Shown one piece after another: positions 42,231-49,406 of a stretch of DNA of 57,778 nucleotides (position 1 is its first letter; each line of letters begins with the position of its first letter). The stretch spans positions 1-57,778 of the forward strand of contig JAFUIW010000009.1 of NCBI GenBank assembly GCA_017473945.1, given 5' to 3'. Position numbers and translations under genes: made by a program. The notes under the pieces are model-generated. The model saw only the letters and a list, made by a program, of their open reading frames with translations. It was not told the origin of the DNA and searched no databases. The DNA comes from Methanobrevibacter sp. Its GTDB lineage: Archaea > Methanobacteriota > Methanobacteria > Methanobacteriales > Methanobacteriaceae.

Positions 42231-43020
42231 TTACTTCATCCCGATTAATTGCTTTTAAGAATTCTTCAATAACTTTTTCATGATATTCTGTTAAAATGAA
42301 TTCATTTTCATGCTCTTCACTTTCAAATATTATTTTCCCATCAATTAATCCGAATAACTTATTTAATTCAACAGATTTCCATCCTTCATCATCTGTCAAT
42401 GGAGTTGATGCCACCAGAAATCCATCTTCATTTTTAAGATAATGCAGTGAATCCTTCATGTTGGAGTGGATATAAGTCAAGTCCCCATCATGAAACATTA
42501 AGTTAAGCTTGTTATTTTTGGATAAATCAGCAATTACTTCTGTTAAAAGGTTGAATCGTTCCTTTATTGTTGATGGCGCATTTTTAGCCTTTTCAAATTC
42601 ATTCACCTTATCAATAATATATAAAAGTATTCGCTCAGAATCAGTGTCCCCATTTTCCTTATCTTTATATTTATCAAGTTCAGGATAATCGAAAATGGTT
42701 CCATTGTGTATTAACATCCATGATCGGTTATTATCATCGGCTTCAATAAATGGATGACAATTGGGAGATATAATTTCGCCCACAGTTGCTAATCTGATGT
42801 GAGCGAATACATTTTTACAAACAACGGGATCGGACAATATATTTTTTAAGTATTGACTACATGTTGCTTTTATAGGTTCTTTACGTATAACAAATTCATC
42901 TGATTGCATGGTTGCCAATCCCCATCCATGTGGATGCTCTTCTGAATGATTATAGAAACATTCTAAGCACTCATTTACTTGTTTTGGCGTATTTGAATTA
43001 AAACAAAAAATTTCACACAT
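42223..43020 (-). CDS. class II glutamine amidotransferase-like, EgtC-type
   Basis: 265 residues. The N-terminal nucleophile is Cys2 (MCEIF, exposed after Met removal), with HGWGLA (31-36), HIRLAT (74-79) and HNGT (105-108), the Ntn glutaminase signature. NCHPF is also conserved. Members next to a glutamate-cysteine ligase-like gene are EgtC-type amidohydrolases that remove a gamma-glutamyl group from a finished intermediate. The downstream gene overlaps by 8 bases. GGGAGGATAATATATA precedes the start, and two palindromic operator sites lie just upstream. Confidence 0.75.
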   Translation of the reverse strand: MCEIFCFNSNTPKQVNECLECFYNHSEEHPHGWGLATMQSDEFVIRKEPIKATCSQYLKNILSDPVVCKNVFAHIRLATVGEIISPNCHPFIEADDNNRSWMLIHNGTIFDYPELDKYKDKENGDTDSERILLYIIDKVNEFEKAKNAPSTIKERFNLLTEVIADLSKNNKLNLMFHDGDLTYIHSNMKDSLHYLKNEDGFLVASTPLTDDEGWKSVELNKLFGLIDGKIIFESEEHENEFILTEYHEKVIEEFLKAINRDEVND

Positions 43021-43046
43021 TATATATTATCCTCCCATCATTTTTT

Positions 43047-43082
43047 ATCACAATTGTTATATTGCAATAACTATTGTTATAT
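43047..43082. promoter_or_regulatory. double palindromic operator upstream of the amidotransferase-ligase operon
   Basis: Two copies of the regulon motif, CACAATTGTTATATT (core 43049-43058) and AACTATTGTTATATT (core 43069-43078), each one mismatch from AACAATTGTT and 20 bases apart. A TATA-like stretch on the minus strand at about 43090-43099 puts the transcription start over or between them. Confidence 0.55.
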
Positions 43083-43135
43083 TATTCTTAGTATTTAAAA
43101 GTAATGTTTTAAAAAAAGAGTGAGAAGTAGTAGGG

Positions 43136-44074
43136 TTAACTACCTTCCCAGAAAATTTTATCTTCGGAAATTGGTTTTTTGAGAACTCCCAAATCGACTT
43201 CCAGATTCATGAAATCCATAACATCCTTTTTGAAACTTTCATTTAAACCGGATATGAATGGGAAACCTGCAATAGCTTTTTTCTCTACTTCAACATCACT
43301 TACAATGTCAGAAGGCAATAATGTAGCAGCCTCATCAGTGTTGTTGTTTATGAAATCAGTTGCATTCTTGTGGATTTCAACAATTGTACTGGTTTCATTA
43401 GGATGGTCCTTAATGAAGTTATCTGAAGCCACAACAACACAGCATGGATGGTTCGGCAAGATATCTGCTGAATCTGTTAATACTTTTGCACCGTTTTTCT
43501 CTGCAATACTTACATAAGGCTCAAAAGTAATCATACCATCAATATTGTTGGTTTTTAATGCATCATTCATTGAAGGCACCTTCATGGCTGAAACTTTCAG
43601 GTCACTGATGGACATGCCGTTTTGCTCCAGATAGTAAGTAAGCAGCATGTGCTGGATTGAAGCTTCACCGGGAGTGGCTATCTTTTTGCCTGCAAGGTCT
43701 GAAACTGAATTGATGTCTGAATTTTTAGCAATGACAATGCCTGACCCTTCAGTTTGAGCGGCTGAAATGACTTTGACAGGCACACCCTTTTCTATTGAAG
43801 ACAATACTGGAGTGATTCCAACATAACCAACATCAACATCACCGCTAGCCATAGCAGTCATCAAGTCCCCACCATTATTGAATTGAACCAGTTTAGTATT
43901 TATACCATTTTCTGCATATTTACCCTGAGCATCCGCAACAAACAAAGCAGCATCATGGTCAGAAGGCAAATAACCTATTGTTACTGTATTATTACCACCA
44001 CCCATGAGGAAATATCCTCCAATGGCAACAACAGCTATAACAACAACGATAATTGCAATAATCTTTTTATCCAT
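43136..44074 (-). CDS. ABC transporter substrate-binding protein, NitT/TauT type (copy 2)
   Basis: 312 residues, clearly paralogous to 39587-40558 (shared IGYLPSDHDAALFVADAQG, MASGDVDVGYVGITPVLSS, HPCCVVVASDNF). The difference is the N terminus: a plain hydrophobic anchor (IIAIIVVVIAVVAIGGYFLMGGG) instead of a cleavable signal. It is therefore probably held in the membrane. Encoded divergently from the methyltransferase with only 48 bases between the starts. The recurrent pairing suggests two substrate-capture proteins for one transporter encoded elsewhere. Confidence 0.8.
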   Translation of the reverse strand: MDKKIIAIIVVVIAVVAIGGYFLMGGGNNTVTIGYLPSDHDAALFVADAQGKYAENGINTKLVQFNNGGDLMTAMASGDVDVGYVGITPVLSSIEKGVPVKVISAAQTEGSGIVIAKNSDINSVSDLAGKKIATPGEASIQHMLLTYYLEQNGMSISDLKVSAMKVPSMNDALKTNNIDGMITFEPYVSIAEKNGAKVLTDSADILPNHPCCVVVASDNFIKDHPNETSTIVEIHKNATDFINNNTDEAATLLPSDIVSDVEVEKKAIAGFPFISGLNESFKKDVMDFMNLEVDLGVLKKPISEDKIFWEGS

Positions 44075-44122
44075 TTAATCACCAATATTAGATTATATTG
44101 AAAAATTATTAAAGGTTATGAT

Positions 44123-44737
44123 ATGGTTGCAGAAAAAATTACCCAGTGCATGAAACCACATGGGGAAGAAGGCATTGAAACAATACAAAATATGAATGAA
44201 AATCACAGGGAAATCTCTGAATTCGCATTTGAAAATGTCAAGATTGGTGAAACTGACAAAATAATAGATATCGGCTGTGGAGGCGGAGTAAATATTGAAA
44301 AGTTCCTAAAATTGACTTCAGAAAATGTGGATGGTCTGGATTATTCAGAAGTTTCAGTATCCGAATCTATCAAAAGAAATCAGAAAGAGGTAGACTGCGG
44401 AAGATGTAGCGTCATCCAGGCAGATGTCAGAGATATGCCAATTGATGATGAAAGCTACAATCTGGCAAGTGCATTTGAGACCATTTACTTCTGGCCGGAT
44501 ATAGGTGAAACATTCAAGGAAGTTTCAAGAATCATCAAACCAAACGGACAGTTCATGATAGCTCAGGGAACAGACGGAAATCATCCTGACGATGAAAAAT
44601 GGCTGGCAACAGTTGAGGGCATGCATGTCTATACTGCTCCCGAACTAGAAAAATACCTACTCGATGCTGGTTTTAAAAGCGTTGAAAGTTACATTAAAGA
44701 AAACGATTACATAATGGTAGTTATTGCAAAAAAATAA
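44123..44737 (+). CDS. class I SAM-dependent methyltransferase
   Basis: 204 residues. IIDIGCGGGVNIEKFL is motif I, VIQADVRDMPIDDESYNLASAFETI covers motifs II and III, and VSRIIKPNGQFMIAQ follows. It is UbiE-like, with no domain hinting at the acceptor. A few cysteines (CMKPHGEEG, DCGRCS) are present. AGGT precedes the ATG. It converges on the ThiS/MoaD gene with no gap between stops. Within the cluster it may methylate a thiol or amino group of the final compound, but this is inference. Confidence 0.8.
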   Translation: MVAEKITQCMKPHGEEGIETIQNMNENHREISEFAFENVKIGETDKIIDIGCGGGVNIEKFLKLTSENVDGLDYSEVSVSESIKRNQKEVDCGRCSVIQADVRDMPIDDESYNLASAFETIYFWPDIGETFKEVSRIIKPNGQFMIAQGTDGNHPDDEKWLATVEGMHVYTAPELEKYLLDAGFKSVESYIKENDYIMVVIAKK

Positions 44738-44947
44738 TTATCCACCATATATGATTTGAACAAGTTGTATCTCATCACCGTCTTCAATCACACTGTCTTC
44801 GATTGTCAAATCCCCATTCTGTTTTGCAACAACAGTTTGGGCAGACAGTCCCAGTTCAGACAACAGATCTTTAATTGTATAATTTTCGTTTAATGCTCTG
44901 GTTTCATCAATTTGTTTATATTTCAATTTAAAATTCATTTTCATCAT
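44738..44947 (-). CDS. ThiS/MoaD-type ubiquitin-like sulfur carrier
   Basis: 69 residues with a beta-grasp pattern (NFKLKYKQ, TIKDLLSELGLSAQTVVAKQNG, IEDGDEIQLVQIIYGG). It ends in Gly-Gly, which is the site of adenylation and thiocarboxylation. This length and ending are ThiS-like. The start is either at 44947 or at the ATG at 44938. Both overlap the end of the flavoprotein gene upstream, so the two are translationally coupled. The matching E1-like gene is 2.7 kb away on the other strand. Confidence 0.85.
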   Translation of the reverse strand: MMKMNFKLKYKQIDETRALNENYTIKDLLSELGLSAQTVVAKQNGDLTIEDSVIEDGDEIQLVQIIYGG

Positions 44948-46262
44948 CCTTCAAACTTTGATTTACTATTTTTGCTACTTTCTTTGCTATTGCAACGATT
45001 GTGAGTATTGGTGGCCTTCCGGGTGCTTCAGGAATCACACTTGCATCACAAACATACAATCCGTTAATTTCACTTTCAAAATTATTATCTACCACTTCAC
45101 CAACTGCAGCTGTTCCTCCAGGATGCGCTCCCTTAAGGGATGTAGCAACAATCGATTGTGGATCAACACCTAATTTTATTAAAATCTTTACCGCCTTATC
45201 ATATCCCTCCTTTATCAAATCAACATCAACCTTTGTGAGTGTCTTTTCAATTTGACCTTTCTCATCAATTGTTCCAATACATGTATCTGCAAATTTAAGC
45301 ATTAAACCAATAATATCTTTATCATCAACAACAAATCCTTTTTTAGACATCAATGGCTGTAGTTGCATAGAATAGTGAGGTGATAAAAAATATGGGCCGA
45401 ATTCTGCCTTGACACCCATCATAAGCTCGTTTTTTAGGTTCGCATCTTTTAAATATCCTCCGATTGTTGTGAAAATATCAAAGAAAATACTTTCACCGAC
45501 ATTTTCAACTCCTGAGTTTTTCAATATTATTGGAGTGTTTAATGATCCTGCAGAAACAATTACCCTTTTTGCTTTAAAAATATGTTTTTCATTATTCTCA
45601 TCAATTCCAACAACACCTATGACCTTTTTGTCATTATGCAAGATTTCAAACACATTGAAATTTTCAATTAACACAGCCCCGCATTCCAATGCTTCTCGAA
45701 CAAAGTATGTTGAGTCCCATTTTGCATCAAAAATACACCCATTTACACACTTTCCACAGAATTGACATTTTTCAAAGTCTATGAACTTTGGCATCGGCTC
45801 AACAATATAACCCAACTCTTCACCGGCATCAGCAATCAGTTTTGTGGAATGTCCCCATAATTTTTTGGGAAAATATTTAACGTTCAGCTCGCCGCTAGCT
45901 TCCAGAAGCTCTTCAAAGATATCTAAATTTTTATCTTCAAACTGCTGCATAATTGAGTTAGAATAACAACTACTGCATGAAAAACAGGCATTACCAATGG
46001 AAGAGGTTGTTGTTCCGCCGATTTCCTCAATGTTTGTTAAATCCAAAGGATAGGTTAAAAATTCATATTTTTGTTTATCCTCATCAGAAAGATTATTTTT
46101 TAAATATATCTGCTTCGTTTTCATGTGCTTTACATAGGTCCCGTTCCTTTGACGGCACCCTCTATCCAACATTAAAACCTTTTTTGATTTGAGACTAAGG
46201 TCTTTTGCAACCGTTGCCCCTCCAGCACCAGTTCCAATGACAATTACATCGTAGATATACAC
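44928..46262 (-). CDS. GMC-type FAD oxidoreductase with two cysteine clusters
   Basis: About 444 residues. The FAD loop is DVIVIGTGAGGATVA, and the C-terminal GMC signature is AHPGGTAAVGEVVD then GLYVCDASVIPEAPGRPPILT. Two cysteine groups are unusual: C-x2-C-x2-C at about 93-99 and C-x2-C-x2-C-x3-C (KCQFCGKCVNGC) at about 166-176, the latter a classic [4Fe-4S] ferredoxin motif. It probably oxidises an alcohol, amine or thiol and passes electrons to an iron-sulfur partner. The start is uncertain: GTG at 46262 follows GGAGGT by only one base, while the open frame extends to a TTG at 46283 inside the operator. Confidence 0.8.
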   Translation of the reverse strand: MYIYDVIVIGTGAGGATVAKDLSLKSKKVLMLDRGCRQRNGTYVKHMKTKQIYLKNNLSDEDKQKYEFLTYPLDLTNIEEIGGTTTSSIGNACFSCSSCYSNSIMQQFEDKNLDIFEELLEASGELNVKYFPKKLWGHSTKLIADAGEELGYIVEPMPKFIDFEKCQFCGKCVNGCIFDAKWDSTYFVREALECGAVLIENFNVFEILHNDKKVIGVVGIDENNEKHIFKAKRVIVSAGSLNTPIILKNSGVENVGESIFFDIFTTIGGYLKDANLKNELMMGVKAEFGPYFLSPHYSMQLQPLMSKKGFVVDDKDIIGLMLKFADTCIGTIDEKGQIEKTLTKVDVDLIKEGYDKAVKILIKLGVDPQSIVATSLKGAHPGGTAAVGEVVDNNFESEINGLYVCDASVIPEAPGRPPILTIVAIAKKVAKIVNQSLKDDENEF

Positions 46263-46276
46263 ACCTCCAAATAATA

Positions 46277-46292
46277 TTAACAATTGTTATAT
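46277..46292. promoter_or_regulatory. palindromic operator at the flavoprotein promoter
   Basis: TTAACAATTGTTATAT with exact core AACAATTGTT (46279-46288). On the minus strand the TATA-like TTTAAATTATATG (about 46300-46312) is upstream and GGAGGTG follows at 46261, so the operator covers the expected transcription start. Confidence 0.6.
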
Positions 46293-46447
46293 AATTTTCA
46301 TATAATTTAAATCTTACTACAAGAATACAAAACAGCCCCAAAATAATTAAATAATGTTTAATAATCCTTAAAAATAGTTTGCAACAATTATAAATCCATA
46401 CAAAAAGATTTATATACTAAAATATACAACATTAATTTAGGAAAAAA

Positions 46448-46463
46448 ATAACTATTGTTATAT
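46448..46463. promoter_or_regulatory. palindromic operator upstream of larE
   Basis: ATAACTATTGTTATAT, core AACTATTGTT (46450-46459), one mismatch from AACAATTGTT and identical over 16 bases to the site at 43067-43082. It sits just downstream of the larE TATA element. Confidence 0.55.
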
Positions 46464-46581
46464 TTCCTAGCTCGGGTAAAATATTTCAAGCAAATACATA
46501 TAAACTCCCTAAAATTGTTTAATTAACTCCAAAATTAAAACATGTCGAGTTTGAAATATGAAAAACATAACTCCTTAATTC

Positions 46582-46604
46582 AAAGAGCATCACTGATGCT
46601 CTTT
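46582..46604 (+). promoter_or_regulatory. hairpin in the larE leader
   Basis: AAAGAGCAT (46582-46590) pairs perfectly with ATGCTCTTT (46596-46604) around a CACTG loop, 20 bases before the larE ATG and just upstream of its AAAGGGATAAA ribosome binding site. It has no T run, so it is not an ordinary terminator. It may control access to the ribosome binding site. No known riboswitch consensus was recognised. Confidence 0.45.
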
Positions 46605-46623
46605 AACTATTTAAAGGGATAAA

Positions 46624-47637
46624 ATGAATCTAGAAAATAAAATTAACATTGTTGAAAATATTTTAAGAGATAAAAAAGTTGCAATCGGATTTTCAGGAGG
46701 TGCCGATTCAACATTAATGGCATACTTGGCATCCAAGGCAGCGAAAGACACTTTAGCCATTACAATTGACAATCATCTGCTACCCACAGGTTTTGTCGAA
46801 AACACAGAAAGGGTTGCCGAATCTTTTGGAATCAGACATGAAATAATCGACATTAATTTCTATGACAATGAATACTTTTTGCTGAACGATTCCAAACGGT
46901 GCTACAACTGTAGAAATTTGATGTATTCAAAAATCGAGGAAGTGGCACATAAAAATGGTTTTGACTTTATTTGCGACGGCAATAACATTAGTGATCTGGT
47001 AATTGACAGGCCGGGAATATTGGTTACCTATAACAAAGGTTTTAAAACACCGTTTATTACAGCCAAATTAACTTCTAAAGAAATTCACGCATATTTAAAC
47101 AGTAACAGTATACCTTACTCCAGGTCAACCACATGCCTTGCAACAAGAATCCCAACAAATACCCGAACCACTCCTGAAAAAATTCAAAGGATTAGCTATT
47201 GTGAGGATTATATTTTATCCAACACAAACTGTGAAATCGTTAAAGTCAGAGACAATGGAAAGTTTGGTGTTGTTGAAGTAGATAACTTAAATGAAATTTT
47301 ATCAGACCACAAATTTAAACAAGTAAATGATGAATTAAAATCCCAAGGATTTAGAAAAGTTGCACTAAATTTATCGCAAATCGATGATGATGAATACATT
47401 GCCCTTGAGTTTCACGAAGGTTCATTTTCATACCAGCTACCATTTACCATAAACCTCGAAAATACAAAAAAGCAGTTGGATGAAATTGAGCGGGAAACAA
47501 CTGAAAAAATTGAAGTTGAAAATATTATAATTCATGAAAATGGACTAATCGAAGGACAGGACCTAGAAAATTATGATATTGCACTAGATACTTTTATGGA
47601 AATATTATCAAAATTAAGAAGAAATATAGGTGATTAA
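46624..47637 (+). CDS. LarE-like ATP-dependent sulfur transferase (three-cysteine type)
   Basis: 337 residues. The PP-loop is FSGGADST (23-30). RCYNC gives Cys93 and Cys96 and STTCLATRIP gives Cys171, the three-cysteine arrangement of LarE proteins that bind a [4Fe-4S] cluster instead of using a single sacrificial cysteine. DNHLLPTG and NNISDLVIDRPG fit the family. LarE adds sulfur to the pyridinium dinucleotide for the lactate racemase nickel cofactor, but LarB, LarC and LarA are absent here. The ThiF/MoeB-type gene follows with no gap, pointing to a Ubl-fed sulfur route for another acceptor. Confidence 0.85.
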   Translation: MNLENKINIVENILRDKKVAIGFSGGADSTLMAYLASKAAKDTLAITIDNHLLPTGFVENTERVAESFGIRHEIIDINFYDNEYFLLNDSKRCYNCRNLMYSKIEEVAHKNGFDFICDGNNISDLVIDRPGILVTYNKGFKTPFITAKLTSKEIHAYLNSNSIPYSRSTTCLATRIPTNTRTTPEKIQRISYCEDYILSNTNCEIVKVRDNGKFGVVEVDNLNEILSDHKFKQVNDELKSQGFRKVALNLSQIDDDEYIALEFHEGSFSYQLPFTINLENTKKQLDEIERETTEKIEVENIIIHENGLIEGQDLENYDIALDTFMEILSKLRRNIGD

Positions 47638-48393
47638 ATGCCAACAAGATACATAGGTGACGGATACTGGGAAATAGCTTCCAGACAAATGAGCATAGTA
47701 ACAAGAAGCGAACAGGAAAGATTCAAGGATGCAAAAATCACAGTTATAGGCTGCGGTGGAATCGGTGGTGAAACCATTGAAATGCTTGCAAGAATGGGAA
47801 TAGGTGAACTGGTTTTAGTTGACAAGGATGCATTTGACCTATCCAACTTGAACAGACAAACATTGGCAAACATTGCTGATTTGGGCCTTGATAAAAGTGC
47901 AGTGGCAAAAGAAAAGGTGAGACTAATCAACCCGTATGTTAAAGTTACCACATTCAATGAGCATATCGATCAGACAAACATTGAAAAAGTAATTGGAGAC
48001 TCCGACATTGTTATAGATGCGCTTGACAACGTATTGACTAGAGTAATCGTGTCAAGAAAAGCAAAAGAAAAAGGAATCCCATACATTCACGGAGCAATTC
48101 ATGGAACCTTAGGTCAGATAACAGTATTTTTACCAAACAGTGATAAGACCTATGAAGAAATGTTTAACCTGCCTTCAATAGGTAAAGAATTAAACAATAA
48201 AACAATTGAAGCTTTAAAAAATGTGACTTCAGGAGTTCCACCGGTCATTGGACCAACACCTAATTTAATAGGATGTCTTGAAGCATTTGAAGCATATAAA
48301 ATAATAACTGGAGTGGGTAAAGTTACCGTTGCTCCGAAAATATTAACATTTGACTTATTGGATTTAGGTTCATTCAGTTTAGAGAAAATTTGA
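47638..48393 (+). CDS. ThiF/MoeB/HesA-type E1-like adenylyltransferase
   Basis: 251 residues. VIGCGGIGGE (37-45) is the nucleotide loop. VDKDAFDLSNLNRQ and VIDALDNVLTR complete the adenylation site. The two CxxC zinc motifs and the catalytic thiol of many ThiF/MoeB proteins are missing, so it may only adenylate the carrier's C-terminal glycine and leave sulfur transfer to another protein. It starts directly after the larE stop. Its logical substrate is the Gly-Gly protein at 44738-44947. A terminator follows at 48392. Confidence 0.85.
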   Translation: MPTRYIGDGYWEIASRQMSIVTRSEQERFKDAKITVIGCGGIGGETIEMLARMGIGELVLVDKDAFDLSNLNRQTLANIADLGLDKSAVAKEKVRLINPYVKVTTFNEHIDQTNIEKVIGDSDIVIDALDNVLTRVIVSRKAKEKGIPYIHGAIHGTLGQITVFLPNSDKTYEEMFNLPSIGKELNNKTIEALKNVTSGVPPVIGPTPNLIGCLEAFEAYKIITGVGKVTVAPKILTFDLLDLGSFSLEKI

Positions 48394-48414
48394 ATAGAAA
48401 CTTAATTTCTATTC
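48392..48414. terminator. hairpin between two convergent genes
   Basis: GAATAGAAA (48392-48400) pairs with TTTCTATTC (48406-48414) around a 5-base loop, flanked by AT-rich sequence on both sides. It lies between the stops of the E1-like gene and the Rpn-family gene, so it could serve both. Confidence 0.65.
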
Positions 48415-48416
48415 AT

Positions 48417-49313
48417 TTATTCTAAAATTTTATTAACAATATTTAAATCTAATTTTAAAGCTTCAGAAATTTTTTTAGCACTCATTCCAAATTCAAACAA
48501 AGCCAAAACATTTTTACGACGATTTTGATTTTCACCTTCTTCAAAACCTTGTTCTAAACCTTGTTCTAAACCTTGTTCTAAACCTTGTTCATACACTCCG
48601 CTTTTCATTACTTTTTCATATATTTCATCCGCAGGCATATCCATAGTTAACACCTCAATTAATTTATTTTGCTCCGTTTCATCAAAAATATATTGTTTAA
48701 TTGCCAATATCATAGGCAAATACAATTTTTCATCGTCAAACAATTGTTTTTTCTTTATTTCTTCAATTACATTACAAACATCCTTAACTTTTTGAGCTCT
48801 CAGATTTTTATTAACCATGAATGGAAATAGCAATAAGTATTGAATTTCTCTTGAAGAAAACTTTATGTTAATGTTTATTTTATTTTTTAATTTTATAAAT
48901 TTTACTTCATCATAATAATCAACCAAATAATGGACAATTGGTTTTAAAATTGAAGTTTCAGTCTCATTGAAAATCAAAACTTCAGATTTAATGTGATAAG
49001 TGCAAATTATTACCGTAACAACAGGTTTTCCAGATTGACACTGCAAAGCTACCTTATATTCCATATATTTTTTCAGATGTTTCTTCGTGATTTTTGTGTC
49101 TTGAAATTCAATGTTTAGAAGAACCCCTTCACGAGTTTCAAAAACCAAATCAGTGAACAGATTCCCTCCTTTTAAGCTCAACAATTCATTTCGATACAAT
49201 CTGATTACATGATAATCTAAATTAAATGCATCAACAAATAGCTGTCCAAACAGTATCATAGCAACTTTGAAAAATTTGTCTATATTTTGGTGTGACATAA
49301 TCGGCATCCCCAT
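48417..49313 (-). CDS. Rpn-family PD-(D/E)XK nuclease-like protein (second subgroup)
   Basis: 298 residues. FTDLVFETREGVLLNIEFQDTKI places Asp and E-x-Q as in the PD-(D/E)XK core. The C-terminal part has EQGLEQG repeats and a short helical domain (KNVLALFEFGMSAKKISEALKL) common at the end of Rpn proteins. It is inserted between sulfur-chemistry genes, to which it has no visible relation. GAGGTG plus an internal ATG (48642-48656) would produce a 75-residue C-terminal protein. In bacterial Rpn systems a product of this kind neutralises the full-length nuclease. Confidence 0.65.
   Translation of the reverse strand: MGMPIMSHQNIDKFFKVAMILFGQLFVDAFNLDYHVIRLYRNELLSLKGGNLFTDLVFETREGVLLNIEFQDTKITKKHLKKYMEYKVALQCQSGKPVVTVIICTYHIKSEVLIFNETETSILKPIVHYLVDYYDEVKFIKLKNKININIKFSSREIQYLLLFPFMVNKNLRAQKVKDVCNVIEEIKKKQLFDDEKLYLPMILAIKQYIFDETEQNKLIEVLTMDMPADEIYEKVMKSGVYEQGLEQGLEQGLEQGFEEGENQNRRKNVLALFEFGMSAKKISEALKLDLNIVNKILE
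48545..48591 (-). repeat. four 12-bp in-frame repeats (GLEQ) in the second Rpn gene
   Basis: AACCTTGTTCTA is repeated three times exactly plus a partial fourth copy, encoding a Gly-Leu-Glu-Gln repeat. Such tandem units can expand or contract by slippage without changing frame. Confidence 0.85.
48642..48656 (-). promoter_or_regulatory. internal ribosome binding site and ATG in the second Rpn gene
   Basis: On the minus strand GAGGTG (48651-48656) stands 6 bases before the in-frame ATG (48642-48644) of MDMPADEIYEKV. This is as good as any gene start in the window and would initiate a 75-residue C-terminal protein (48417-48644). Whether it is used is inferred. Confidence 0.55.
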
Positions 49314-49406
49314 TACAATTAATACATATTTTATAAAAAGTAATACAAATTAATTGTTGAAGTGCGACTATATGAAAAAATGAAAAAGTGAAAAAAATAA
49401 TTAAAG

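Larger units (their letters stand above)
46284..46623. promoter_or_regulatory. 340-bp divergent control region between the flavoprotein and larE
   Basis: This stretch has no gene. It contains the operator at 46277, a half-site AACAATTATA (about 46383), a TATA-like TTTATATACT (46408-46417) facing larE, the second palindrome at 46448-46463 and the hairpin at 46582-46604. The spacing from TATA to the second palindrome is about 32 bases, placing that palindrome immediately after the larE transcription start. The leader would be about 180 bases, long for an archaeon. Confidence 0.5.

Noticed and set aside
46624..48393. A lactate racemase nickel-cofactor locus
   Set aside because: LarA, LarB and LarC are absent and the neighbours are an E1-like enzyme and a sulfur carrier, so larE alone does not support it.
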